A stretch of 64,000 bases of DNA from positions 117,398 through 181,397 of the forward strand of contig JACRCZ010000141.1 of assembly GCA_016218765.1 (NCBI GenBank). The letters are read 5' to 3'. The stretch's first letter is position 1. Each line of letters starts with the position of its first letter. This document shows, one piece after another, positions 41,222 through 49,616 of the stretch. The DNA is from Deltaproteobacteria bacterium (GTDB taxonomy: Bacteria > Myxococcota_A > Polyangia > DRWM01 > JAAZOP01). The position numbers and the translations under genes were made by a program. A model generated the notes under the pieces. It saw only the letters and a program-made list of their open reading frames with translations. It did no database searches and was not told the DNA's origin.

Positions 41222-42154
41222 ATGCCCCCAGGACGATCTGCTCTGCCCGGCCTCGCCCTCGCGGCGCTCGGGTGCTGGGCCAGCCACCCCGGCTGGGCCG
41301 AGCCGGAGGCCGACGTCTCGCCGCCCGACGCCGAAACCGACACCGAGATCGGCGCCGAGGCCGCGGATGACGCGCCGGAGGGCGACGGCACGGGGTCGTG
41401 CATCCCTGCCGAGTCCGTCGAGGCCCGCGACCTGTTCGCATTCCCCGACCGCTATGACCGACGCGAGGTGTGGGTCCACGGGTCCGGCGCCGCGCTCGCC
41501 GACTACCCCTACGCCTTCGACTGTCCCTCGTACGACATCTGCCGCAACGACGCCTGCTGCAACGAGTGCACCTCGGAGTTCGGAGTGGACGGCCTGTTCG
41601 TCGTCTGGCCGGCCGGCGTCGAGCCGTCTTGCGCCGGCAACGATTGCCGCATGACCTGCCTCCCCTGGATCTCCGGTACGGAGATGTATGTCCACGGTCT
41701 CGTGACGGGGCTCGTCGGCGACTGGCCTAGTCCCACCTTGCACGCCGACCGCGAACCCTGTGTCCTGGGCCCGGGACCCCCGACCGGCACCTGGGACGTC
41801 CGCGTCCGCAGCCTGGACTACTCGCTCTGCCGCTCGCCGATCATCGCCTGGGGCCTCAGCGGTCTCTTCTACTTCTGGCTCGACGAGGGAACGCCCACCG
41901 CCGTCCTCTACCTCCACCCGATCGCGGAAACCGCGGCGCCTCTCACCGGCACCTTCGACGGCACCACGCTCGACGTCCATTCCACCCGCGACTGCGGCCA
42001 CTGTCCGTGCGTCTTCGATCTCCTCGCGACCTTCGCGGGGAACTCCAGCGTCGTCGGCACGGCGTACATCGAGGACGGCTGCGAGTGCGCCGCCGCCCTC
42101 TCCTTCGAAGGCTACCGCGTCTGGGACGAGGTCTCGTTCCCCCCCGAGGGGTAG
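41222..42154 (+). CDS. Lipoprotein of unknown function with Cys-rich head
   Basis: The 310-residue product has lipobox LAALGC (about residues 13-18), an acidic tether (about 28-58), and a region (about 58-170) with many Cys (CPSYDICRNDACCNECTSEF, CAGNDCRMTC) and the phrase RREVWVHGSG, which resembles tRNA-like OB-fold secretory proteins only vaguely. A second domain (about 180-310) is a beta-rich lipocalin-like sheet (TGTWDVRVRSLDYSLC, LTGTFDGTTLDVHSTR). Ribosome binding site GGGAGGG lies five bases from the ATG. Function unknown. Confidence 0.75.
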   Translation: MPPGRSALPGLALAALGCWASHPGWAEPEADVSPPDAETDTEIGAEAADDAPEGDGTGSCIPAESVEARDLFAFPDRYDRREVWVHGSGAALADYPYAFDCPSYDICRNDACCNECTSEFGVDGLFVVWPAGVEPSCAGNDCRMTCLPWISGTEMYVHGLVTGLVGDWPSPTLHADREPCVLGPGPPTGTWDVRVRSLDYSLCRSPIIAWGLSGLFYFWLDEGTPTAVLYLHPIAETAAPLTGTFDGTTLDVHSTRDCGHCPCVFDLLATFAGNSSVVGTAYIEDGCECAAALSFEGYRVWDEVSFPPEG

Positions 42155-42180
42155 GGTCGCGGGCGCACGGTGTGGCGCCC

Positions 42181-43350
42181 CTACTTCAGGGCTTCGGTCT
42201 TCGCGGCGCCGAACGAGCGGTAGAACGAGATCGACGAAAAGGCCTCGGCCGAGATCGTCGGCGGCTCGCCGGCGAGCAGCGCGCCCACCAGCCGCCCGAC
42301 GCCCGGCCCGAGCATGAATCCCTGGCCGCACATCCCGACGGCCAGGATCACGCCCTCGACCTCGCGCACCCGGTCCACGATGATCACCCCGTCCGGCGTC
42401 ATCGGATAGAGGCCCCGCCACACGCGCCGCACCAGCAGGTGTCGCAGTCGCGGGATGAGCGACACCATCCGCCGCGCCAGGATCGGGAGGAACTCGCTCG
42501 TCGACTCCCGGTCTTCCCCCACGAACAGCGGCTTCGGCGTGTAGCAGAAGATGATCTGCCCCTCCGCGTTCTGCCCGAAGTAGAAGTTCGCCGTCTTCCC
42601 CTCCGGGCCCGGCCGGAGATCCACGACGAGCGGTCCCAGGAACTGCTCCACCGGCGCCGTGATCCCGCCCTCGTGCGCGTCCGGCACCACCGGAACGTCC
42701 AGCCCCAGCATCCGCCCCACCGGACGCGCGTGCGCCCCCGCCGCGAGCACCACGTGCCCGGTCGCGTACGTTCCCGTCGAGGTCCGCACCGCCGAGACGC
42801 GCCCGCCCGCCGTCTCGAACCCGACCACCGCCTCCCCGTAGCGGAACTCCACGCCGCGTCGCTTCGCCGCGCGCTCGCACGAATTGGCGAACAACAGCGG
42901 CGAGACCTGTCCGTCGCCCGGCGAGAACGTCCCCCCCCGCAAGCCCTCCCGCGCGATCCCCGGCACCAGCCGCGCGATCTCCTCCGGCCCCACCCAATCG
43001 ATCTCCAGCCCCGCCGCCTTCTGCGCCGGCAGGATCCCTCGCAGCGTCCGCTCGATCGCGTCCGTGTACACCGGGAAGCAGTACCCGCCCATCTTCCAGC
43101 CGATGTCGTCGCCGTAGGCTTCCTTCCACGACGCGAACGTGCGCAGCGAGTCGCGGCACAGGAGGATCTTCGCCGGGTCCGAGTGCGTCGCGCGCACCCC
43201 TCCGATCGCCGCCTTGTGCTGTCCCTGGCCCGGCGCCGTGAGCTCCTCCAGGACCAGCACCCGCATTCCCCGCTCCGCCACCGCCAGGGCCGCCGGCAGA
43301 CCGGCCGACCCTGCCCCGACGACCACGACGTCCCACGCCGCGCCCGTCAC
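42181..43350 (-). CDS. DAO-family FAD-dependent amine/amino-acid dehydrogenase subunit
   Basis: The 389-residue protein has an N-terminal FAD motif VVVVGAGSAGLPAALAVAERG (about 8-28), a central DAO fold (GGVRATHSDP, VVLAAGAHARPVGRMLGLDVP) and the C-terminal LYPMTPDGVIIVD and GQGFMLGPGVGRLVGALL typical of sarcosine oxidase beta, HcnC, proline- and opine-dehydrogenase beta subunits. It is the last gene of a five-gene operon; its GTG start overlaps the TGA of the preceding gene. The enzyme would oxidise the C-N bond of a secondary amine or D-/N-substituted amino acid and pass electrons to the neighbouring subunit. The substrate cannot be read from sequence. Confidence 0.9.
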   Translation of the reverse strand: MTGAAWDVVVVGAGSAGLPAALAVAERGMRVLVLEELTAPGQGQHKAAIGGVRATHSDPAKILLCRDSLRTFASWKEAYGDDIGWKMGGYCFPVYTDAIERTLRGILPAQKAAGLEIDWVGPEEIARLVPGIAREGLRGGTFSPGDGQVSPLLFANSCERAAKRRGVEFRYGEAVVGFETAGGRVSAVRTSTGTYATGHVVLAAGAHARPVGRMLGLDVPVVPDAHEGGITAPVEQFLGPLVVDLRPGPEGKTANFYFGQNAEGQIIFCYTPKPLFVGEDRESTSEFLPILARRMVSLIPRLRHLLVRRVWRGLYPMTPDGVIIVDRVREVEGVILAVGMCGQGFMLGPGVGRLVGALLAGEPPTISAEAFSSISFYRSFGAAKTEALK

Positions 43351-45728
43351 GACTTCCCCCCTTCCTTCCCCGTCGTCCCCTTCGTCCCCCTCTGCGTCTC
43401 CGCGCCTCTGCGCGAAACCTTCCCTTCCCCCTTTGCGTCCTTCGCCGGAGGCGCCCAGAGCTCGTCGAAGGGGGCGTCCCCTTGCGTCCTTTGCGCGAAA
43501 TCCCCCTCCCCGGAAAGCCCTTCACCCGCCCTGAAGCCTTCCGGCTCCACGCTCGCCGCGAACACGCCCAGCGGAACCTCGAGGTCCAGAGGCCGGTACG
43601 TGCCGCGCGCGACGGTCTTCGGGTCCACTCCTTCCTGCCTGAACACCTGGAGGATCGGCTCGGTGCAGCGCTTGCCGTTGCATCCGCCCAGCGCGCAGCG
43701 GATCGACGCCTTGAGCTGGTTGAAGTCGCGCACGCCCTCCCGTATCGCCGCCACGACCTCGCCGCGGCGCACGCCTTCGCAGAGGCAGAGGATCGGGTCG
43801 TCGTCGGCGGCCGGCGGTCGGCCCTTCGACCCTTCGACTCGCTTCGCTCGCGCAGGGCTCAGGGCAAGCTGGTCGGCGGTGGGGAGCGGCTTCCCCTCGG
43901 CGGGCTTCTGCACGCGGAAGCCGGCGACGAGGAGCCGGTCGGCCCACGGGACTTCGACGCGCACCAGCCGGCGCCGGTCCTGGTCCGAGCGGTCTCGGAT
44001 GCCGAGGATCCGGCCCCGGCCGATTGGTTCGCCGCGCGAGCCTGTCGTCACGATTCGACCGGAGGCCGGGAGCGCCGTGTCGTCGAACTCGAAGGGCAGC
44101 ACGACGACGGCGGTCCGCCGTTTCGGGTCGTGATCGCGTTCCAGCAGGGTGATGGCCAGGCCGGGACAGATCGTCGCGCAGCGCCCGCAGCCCAGGCAAT
44201 CGCCTTCGAAGCGCGGGCGCGAGGTGATCGAGCCGTCGGGGATGGTGATCGACCCCAGCGGGCAGACCTGGGTGCAGGGGTTGCAGGGGATCGCCTGCCA
44301 GCACCGGATGATCGGCTGCACCGGGCGATCGAGCTCGAGGATCTCGTCGGGCGCGTCCGGTCCGGGTTTGGAGCGCAGCACCGCGGCGGTCCGGCTCCAG
44401 CGCTGCGGCACGCCGACCTTCCTGCCCAGGTCGCGGGCGATCGTGCGTCCCGCGATCCGCCCCGAGAAGATCGCCGCGCTCGCCTCCGCGATCTCCTCCG
44501 CGTCGCCGGCCCCGTAGGCCCGCATCCCGTAGGAACGCGCCTTCGCCAGCAGCTCGTTGACCGGGGCCAGTCCGACGGCGACGAGCAGGGTATCGACGGC
44601 GAACTCCCGCGCGGTCCCTTCCACCGGGCGGAAGCGCTCGTCGCAGCGCGCCACCACGACGCGCCGCACGCCCTGGCGACCTTCGGCCCGCAGCACCGTG
44701 TGCGAGGTCCAGACCGGCACGCCCAGGCGCCGGATCTTGTCCTCGTGCACGCGGTAGCCGCCGCAGCGCGGCAGCGCTTCCACCAGGCCCACGACCTCGA
44801 TTCCCGCCTGCAGCGCGTGGTACGCGCCGATCAGCCCGACGTTGCCGCCGCCCACGATGAACAGCCGCTTCGCCGGCCGCACCAGGTCGCGGTTGACCAG
44901 CGTCTGGAACGCCCCCGCTCCGTAGACGCCGGGGAGATCGCAGCCCGGGAACGTGAGGACCTTTTCCCGTGCTCCCGCGGCGACCAGCAGCACCTCGGGC
45001 CGCAGGCGCAGGAAGCGTCCCTTGTGCACGACGCCGACGACCTTGTCGGAGAAGACGCCCACGGCCGGGGTGTCGAGCCACACGCGGACGGAGGGGAGGG
45101 CGGCGAGCTGGTTTGCCAGGAGGGTTCCGATATCGATGCCCCGGGTCCCCGCGTAGCAGTCGGCGATCGACCCGAAGAACGTGTGGGTCTGCAGCGACAG
45201 CTTCCCGCCCGGCACCGGCTTGTCGTCGATCAGCACGACGTCGAGCCCGGCGCGGCCCAGCTCGATGGCCGCCGAGATCCCTGCCGGGCCTCCGCCGACC
45301 ACCAGCACCTGCACGGCACGCTCCGCCGACCGCGTCTCCGCGAACCCCCCGAGCGAGTCGTGCGCGCCCAGGCGCGGGCGCCCGTACACCGGCTCGACCA
45401 GCATTCCGTCCTCGACGGGCGTCATGCACGCCTTGACCGGTCGTCCGTCGGCCACGACCAGGCACTGGGAGCACTGGCCGTTGACGCAGAAGATCCCCTG
45501 CGGCCGCCCGTCGCGGTGGTGCCGTCCGAAGATGCGGATCCCCGCGGCGTGCAGCGCCGACGAGATCATCTCGCCCCGCCGCGCCGACAGCTCGCGCCGG
45601 CCGAACCGGAAGTCCACCGTGGGTCCGTCCGAGGGGATCGGCAGGATCGGATGCCGGGTGAGCCGGCCCGTGGAGCGGTCCGGCGCGCGGCCGGTTCGGG
45701 TGCCGGTCGGGGGTCGGTGGGCGCTCAT
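43347..45728 (-). CDS. Fused multi-cluster flavoprotein: 2Fe-2S ferredoxin, FAD/NAD(P) reductase fold, 2x4Fe-4S, BFD domain
   Basis: 793 residues. An HcnA/SoxA-type 2Fe-2S domain has C81, C86, C89 and C101. An HcnB/sarcosine-oxidase-alpha-like dinucleotide-binding fold follows (about 135-455, VVGGGPAGISAAIELGRAG, VGGGNVGLIGAYHALQ). Two 4Fe-4S motifs lie at about 470-525 (IPCNPCTQVCP and CLGCGRCATICP). A BFD-like 2Fe-2S domain (about 645-695) reads CLCEGV...CALGGCNGKRC. Residues about 618-637 are encoded by dispersed repeat B, and the last about 55 residues by three family A copies. Start and stop overlap the neighbours (ATGA, GTGA). It is the probable electron hub between the DAO subunit and the Hdr-like proteins. 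A hydrogen-cyanide-synthase or proline-dehydrogenase relative is the main alternative. Confidence 0.88.
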   Translation of the reverse strand: MSAHRPPTGTRTGRAPDRSTGRLTRHPILPIPSDGPTVDFRFGRRELSARRGEMISSALHAAGIRIFGRHHRDGRPQGIFCVNGQCSQCLVVADGRPVKACMTPVEDGMLVEPVYGRPRLGAHDSLGGFAETRSAERAVQVLVVGGGPAGISAAIELGRAGLDVVLIDDKPVPGGKLSLQTHTFFGSIADCYAGTRGIDIGTLLANQLAALPSVRVWLDTPAVGVFSDKVVGVVHKGRFLRLRPEVLLVAAGAREKVLTFPGCDLPGVYGAGAFQTLVNRDLVRPAKRLFIVGGGNVGLIGAYHALQAGIEVVGLVEALPRCGGYRVHEDKIRRLGVPVWTSHTVLRAEGRQGVRRVVVARCDERFRPVEGTAREFAVDTLLVAVGLAPVNELLAKARSYGMRAYGAGDAEEIAEASAAIFSGRIAGRTIARDLGRKVGVPQRWSRTAAVLRSKPGPDAPDEILELDRPVQPIIRCWQAIPCNPCTQVCPLGSITIPDGSITSRPRFEGDCLGCGRCATICPGLAITLLERDHDPKRRTAVVVLPFEFDDTALPASGRIVTTGSRGEPIGRGRILGIRDRSDQDRRRLVRVEVPWADRLLVAGFRVQKPAEGKPLPTADQLALSPARAKRVEGSKGRPPAADDDPILCLCEGVRRGEVVAAIREGVRDFNQLKASIRCALGGCNGKRCTEPILQVFRQEGVDPKTVARGTYRPLDLEVPLGVFAASVEPEGFRAGEGLSGEGDFAQRTQGDAPFDELWAPPAKDAKGEGKVSRRGAETQRGTKGTTGKEGGKS
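43390..43503. repeat. Dispersed repeat family A, three copies, translated at a C-terminus
   Basis: CTCTGCGTCTCCGCGCCTCT (43390 on), CTTTGCGTCCTTCGCCG (43431-43447) and CTTGCGTCCTTTGCGCGAAA (43481-43500). They encode the charged C-terminal tail of the multi-cluster flavoprotein (QRTQGD, AKDAKGEG, RRGAETQRG). Confidence 0.85.
43821..43870. repeat. Dispersed repeat family B, copy 4, inside a coding gene
   Basis: GCCCTTCGACCCTTCGACTC continues into CAGGGCTCAGGG, with a GCTTCGCTCGCGC insertion between the arms. In frame it encodes LALSPARAKRVEGSKGRP in the linker before the BFD domain. Confidence 0.88.
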
Positions 45729-46870
45729 CGTCCGTCCTCGGCCGGCTCGGCGAGTCCGCGCACGCGGAGCGCCCGCGGGCGCCAGGAGCCCGGTCGGGCC
45801 AGCAGCCGCAGGGCCAGCGCGCACCGCGGACAGGTCGCGACGACGGTATCGACCCGCTTCCGCGCCGCCTGTGCCAGGACGGCGTCCACCGCCTGGCGCT
45901 GCGCCGCGCCACCCAGCCATCCGCCGGGGGGGTGCAGCGGTTTCCCTCCGAGGGCCTTCGACTGCGGCAGCAGCCGCCGGGCCGCCTCCTCGCCCTCGGC
46001 GGTGCAGTCGATCAGCCGGCCCGGTGGTGCGGGCGCGCAGCGGGCCCCGGCCTTCGCCAGCGCGCGGGCGAGCGTGGTCACTTCGACGTCGAGCCGCACG
46101 CCGGCCGCCTCGTAGTCGTGTCCCAGCACCCGCGCGCAGGCCGCGCACCGCGCGATGATCCGGCGCGTCCCGGCCGCCCGCAGGCGTTCGGCGTTGCGCG
46201 CGGCCACGGCGGCGAACTCCTCGGCTCGTCCGGCCGCCAGGAGCGGGGCCCCGCAGCACCGCTCGTCCGCCAGCACGCGGGCCCGCACGCCGGCGTTCGC
46301 CAGCTCGCGCAGTCCGTCGCCGGAGCGCGTTCCCCCGAGCGCCTCCTCGAGCAGCAGCTCCGCGAACGGCGTACACCCTTCCCAGAGCACCGTTTCCGCG
46401 GATGTCCCTCGTGGCGCCGCCTGGGGGCGTCCGTCCTCGCGCCGCGGCGTCAGCCCCTCTTCCATGCTCAGCGCGGCGATCGCGGCCATCCAGCGGTCCA
46501 GGCCCGCGACGTCGCCCGGCGCCCAGTCCGCCAGGACCCCGGTCGGTCCCAGCCGCGCCGTCGCGGTCCGGAATCCGGCAAGCTCGCCCGCCGACGGCAG
46601 CACGGCGATCCGCTCCGCGGCCAGGCCGAGCCGGCCGAGGATGCGGCGTGCGGTCGCGACCGCGCGCTCCGCGCGTGCGGCCCCGTGGTCGAAGCGGCAC
46701 CCGTGTTCGGCCTCGCCGCAGGGTGCCACGGCGACGCCCGCCGCGCCTGCGGCGAACGCCTCGATCAACGCTCCGGGCGCCACGCGGCCGGCGCACGGCA
46801 GGGCCACGGCGTGCGGCAGGGCCCCGGCCGTGCGGTGGCAGGCGAAGACGGCGACGGCGGGCTCGGTCAC
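45725..46870 (-). CDS. MvhD-HdrB fusion protein with an intact non-cubane cluster motif
   Basis: The 381-residue protein starts at GTG (GTGA overlap). Residues 1-140 match MvhD, the iron-sulfur subunit linking hydrogenase to HdrA: AVFACHR, LPCAGRVAPGALIEAFAAGA (compare CSGRVDP) and APCGEAEHGCRFDHGAARAERA. Residues 160-250 match one CCG module of heterodisulfide reductase HdrB with exact spacing C166-x38-C205-C206-x35-C242-x2-C245, the motif for the non-cubane 4Fe-4S active site. A second CCG-like module (about 285-365) is degenerate, retaining only a CPRC end. HdrB normally reduces a disulfide or another low-potential partner. The stop overlaps the next start (ATGA). Confidence 0.85.
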   Translation of the reverse strand: MTEPAVAVFACHRTAGALPHAVALPCAGRVAPGALIEAFAAGAAGVAVAPCGEAEHGCRFDHGAARAERAVATARRILGRLGLAAERIAVLPSAGELAGFRTATARLGPTGVLADWAPGDVAGLDRWMAAIAALSMEEGLTPRREDGRPQAAPRGTSAETVLWEGCTPFAELLLEEALGGTRSGDGLRELANAGVRARVLADERCCGAPLLAAGRAEEFAAVAARNAERLRAAGTRRIIARCAACARVLGHDYEAAGVRLDVEVTTLARALAKAGARCAPAPPGRLIDCTAEGEEAARRLLPQSKALGGKPLHPPGGWLGGAAQRQAVDAVLAQAARKRVDTVVATCPRCALALRLLARPGSWRPRALRVRGLAEPAEDGR

Positions 46871-47646
46871 GGCGTTCCTCCGCCGGCCGCGGCGAGCCGC
46901 TGCCGGAACGAGCCGATCGCCGGGTGCTCGGGCCCGAACCGCGCGCGCATCGCTGCTTCCACGTCGCAGCGCCGGCAGTCGTAGGACAGCGCGCACAGGG
47001 CGCCCGGCACCACGCCCAGCCGCGCGTAGCGGCAGAGGCGGTCCTCGCCCGGCAGCCTCCGGAACTCCGCGCTCGCCGTCGCCTGGTGCCGCAGGATTCC
47101 GGTCGGGCAGATCCAGTCGCACGCGCCGCAGCCGACGCACGCGGCGCTCGGCCGGCCGAACGGCGTGCCGACCTCGCGATCCTTTCCGCGTGCGGCGAAT
47201 CCGAGCGCGTGCGCTCCCACGGCCTCCGCGCACACCCGCACGCACAGTCCGCACAGGATGCAGCCGTCCGGCGGCTCCGGCGGCTCCAGCGGCTCGGCGC
47301 CCAGCTCCTCCGCCAGCGTTCGCAGCGCCGGCGCCTCCGGCGCCCGCGCCAGGTGGAGCCGCACGATCTGCCGGCGCAGGGCGAGCACCGTCGCCGTCGC
47401 GGTGCGGACTTCGAGACCCTCGCGTGCCGGGAAGTCGCAGGCCGTGACGACGCGGGTGCGCGGCGACCGGCCCGGCGCCGCCGCCGCGACCACCTCGACG
47501 ACGCACAGGCGGCACGCCCCGTAGGGCCGCAGGAGCTCGTGGTCGCACAGCGCCGGCACGGCGATGCCCGCGCGTCGCGCCGCGCGGAGGAGCGGCTCGC
47601 CCGGCCGGGCGTCGACGGAGCGTCCATCGATGCGCAGCGGGATCAT
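46867..47646 (-). CDS. NuoG/HoxU-like ferredoxin-domain protein
   Basis: The 259-residue protein has an N-terminal 2Fe-2S domain (about 1-75) with C31, then GACRLC and TACD, as in NuoG/HoxU and formate dehydrogenase subunits. The His-Cys 4Fe-4S segment normally following (HxxxCxxC...CELQ) is missing. Two 4Fe-4S motifs then follow: CILCGLCVRVCAEAVG (about 130-146) and CVGCGACDWICPTG (about 172-186). The C-terminus adds CRYARLG, CALSYDCRRC. It overlaps both neighbours by four bases. It would relay electrons between the GltD-like flavoprotein and the MvhD-HdrB protein. Confidence 0.85.
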   Translation of the reverse strand: MIPLRIDGRSVDARPGEPLLRAARRAGIAVPALCDHELLRPYGACRLCVVEVVAAAAPGRSPRTRVVTACDFPAREGLEVRTATATVLALRRQIVRLHLARAPEAPALRTLAEELGAEPLEPPEPPDGCILCGLCVRVCAEAVGAHALGFAARGKDREVGTPFGRPSAACVGCGACDWICPTGILRHQATASAEFRRLPGEDRLCRYARLGVVPGALCALSYDCRRCDVEAAMRARFGPEHPAIGSFRQRLAAAGGGTP

Positions 47647-49496
47647 GTCCAGTCCTCCAGGGCCGGGGGCTCGTCCGGACCCAGCCGCCAGCCCGGCTGC
47701 GCGATGGCCTCCGCGGGGCACGCGCCGGCGCACAGTCCGCACGCGCGGCACGTTCCGGCGTGGATGACGGCGGCGGGCCGTTTACCCAGCCGCAGCCGCG
47801 GGATGGACCAGGGGCAGACTTCGGCGCAGACTCCGCACGCGATGCAGGCGCGGGCATCGACGACGGCCGCCGTGATCGTCGTGCCGTCCGCCGCGGAGCG
47901 TTCGACCCGCACGGCGTCCGTCGCGCGGCCGCCGGGCGGGGCCGCGTGGACGAACTCGCAGGTCGGGGTGCAGCGGCGGCATTCCTCGCACGGTCCGCAC
48001 ATCCGGCAGCGGCGCGCTTCCGCGGCCGCCTGGGGTTCGGTCATCCCCGGGTCGGGGTCGTCCAGGCGTGCTGCGATGCCGGTGGTGGCCGCGGGGTCCC
48101 ACCGGTCCGCGCCGCGCGCCGCCATGGCCACGCCGGATTCCCGGACCGCGCGCAGCACCGGCCCGCTCGGCGCGCGCGGCTCCCCGCCCCGCGCGAGGCG
48201 CACGACGCTGCGCGCCGCCCGGCGTCCCGCCGCCATCGCCTCGATCACTCCCCGCGGTCCGGCCGAGCATTCCCCCGCGGCGAAGATCCGCGGCAGCGAG
48301 GTCTGGAGCGTCACCGGATCCACCGTCACCGCTCCGGTCACGCCGCGGCGCAGCGCCGTGCTTCCCAGGTCCACCGTCCGCGGTCCCGCCGCCACCACCG
48401 CGTCCACCCGGAGTCCCGCACCCTCCAGCGCCGGGCCCGCCGGGTGTACCCGGGCGCGGGCGTGGGCGACCGGATCCGGCCCCGGACCGAGGTCCGCGGC
48501 TCGGCTGCGATCCGAGAGCTCGAGGACCCATCCTTCGCCCGCGCGCGCGGCATGCAGGACCGTCGCGCCGCACAGCAGCCGAACGCCGTCGCGTTCGGCG
48601 GCGGCCCGATCCTCCTCGTCGAGCGGCAGCAGTTCGGGCGGGGTCGGCACCACGAGGGTCACGGCGGTTGCGCCGCTGCGGGCGGCCACCCGCGCCGCCG
48701 CCAGCCCCGCGACGGCGCCTCCCGGCATCGCGACGACGGCCGTCGCGCCTTGGAAGCGGCGTGGGTTTCCGCGGGCCGCCTGCTCGAGGACCTTCGCAGC
48801 GTCGAGGCAATCGCCGGCCGGCAGTCCGGGGATTTCCGGTCGCGGTCCGGGGGCGGAGCCGACGGCGAGGATGGCGGCTGTGCATCCGTCGCGCAGCAGC
48901 TCCTCCGGCGCCGCGAGGTCGACGCGGGTTCCCGTGCGCAGCTCGACGCCCAGCGCGAGGATCGCGTCGATGTCCGCCGCCAGGCCCGCGCGCGGCATGC
49001 GGAACGCGGGCACGCCCGACGCGAGCAGTCCGCCGGGCTCGGGACCCGCTTCGAGCAACGTGACGCGGAAGCCCGCCCGGGCGAGGTCGTGCGCGGCCGT
49101 CAATCCCGCCGGTCCGGCGCCGACGACGACGACGCGTTCCCGGCCGCGCCAACGGGCGACCGCGCGCGGCGACGCCGGCGCGCGTTCCAGCTCGACGTCC
49201 GCGGCGAAGCGCTTCAGCGCGCGGATCGACACCGCGCCGCCCGGCCCCTCGGCTCGCAGGCATTCCCGCTCGCACGGCGCCGAGCACAACCGGCTGCAGG
49301 CGTGCGGCAGCGGGTTCCGCTCGCGGATCACCGCCGCCGCCTCGAGCGGCCGGCCAGCGGCCAGGAGGCCGACGTACGCCTTCACGTTGATGCCGACGGG
49401 ACATGCGCGATGGCACGGGGAGTCGTCCAGGAGCGCCGCCCTGGAAACGGCCGGGGGAACGGCGTTCGACGCGTCCCCCGTCCCGTATTTGACCAT
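47643..49496 (-). CDS. GltD-like FAD oxidoreductase with C-terminal 2x4Fe-4S ferredoxin domain
   Basis: 617 residues. The GltD-type N-terminal cluster region has C28, C32 (CHRACPVGINVKAYV) and ACSRLCSAPCEREC. FAD-binding VVVVGAGPAGLTAAHDLARA (about 116-136) and GGLLASGVPAFRMP follow. The second Rossmann motif (about 265-310) reads AVVAMPGGAVAGLAAARVAAR and then VVPTPPELLPLDEED, lacking the Arg pair (YRR) that binds the NADPH phosphate in GltD. A Cys cluster CRMCGPCEECRRCTPTC and two 4Fe-4S motifs (CIACGVCAEVCP and CRACGLCAGACP) end the protein. It is first in the operon, 121 bases after the FecR/TPR gene, with its own promoter candidate. The start at 49496 is preferred because the -35 hexamer lies at 49583-49578. 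Confidence 0.88.
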   Translation of the reverse strand: MVKYGTGDASNAVPPAVSRAALLDDSPCHRACPVGINVKAYVGLLAAGRPLEAAAVIRERNPLPHACSRLCSAPCERECLRAEGPGGAVSIRALKRFAADVELERAPASPRAVARWRGRERVVVVGAGPAGLTAAHDLARAGFRVTLLEAGPEPGGLLASGVPAFRMPRAGLAADIDAILALGVELRTGTRVDLAAPEELLRDGCTAAILAVGSAPGPRPEIPGLPAGDCLDAAKVLEQAARGNPRRFQGATAVVAMPGGAVAGLAAARVAARSGATAVTLVVPTPPELLPLDEEDRAAAERDGVRLLCGATVLHAARAGEGWVLELSDRSRAADLGPGPDPVAHARARVHPAGPALEGAGLRVDAVVAAGPRTVDLGSTALRRGVTGAVTVDPVTLQTSLPRIFAAGECSAGPRGVIEAMAAGRRAARSVVRLARGGEPRAPSGPVLRAVRESGVAMAARGADRWDPAATTGIAARLDDPDPGMTEPQAAAEARRCRMCGPCEECRRCTPTCEFVHAAPPGGRATDAVRVERSAADGTTITAAVVDARACIACGVCAEVCPWSIPRLRLGKRPAAVIHAGTCRACGLCAGACPAEAIAQPGWRLGPDEPPALEDWT

Positions 49497-49554
49497 CGCG
49501 CGGCGCGCTCCGGCGCGCGGAGGAGAAACCGACGGCTCCCGCGCGCCGTTTCGT

Positions 49555-49583
49555 GTACTACTTGCCGTCCCTGCGGGTGTCAA
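49555..49583 (-). promoter_or_regulatory. Candidate promoter of the five-gene redox operon
   Basis: On the minus strand TTGACA (49583-49578) is followed after exactly 17 bases by TAGTAC (49560-49555). Transcription would start near 49548, giving a 5' leader of about 50 bases before the ATG at 49496. Confidence 0.5.
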
Positions 49584-49616
49584 GGAAGGCCGAGCGCCCG
49601 TGTCGGGGCGCGGGCG

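Noticed and set aside
42181..45728. Hydrogen cyanide synthase (hcnABC) as the identity of the DAO pair
   Set aside because: Similarity in layout is real, but the two extra 4Fe-4S motifs and three further Hdr/Nuo-like genes in the same operon are not part of hcnABC; kept only as a relative.
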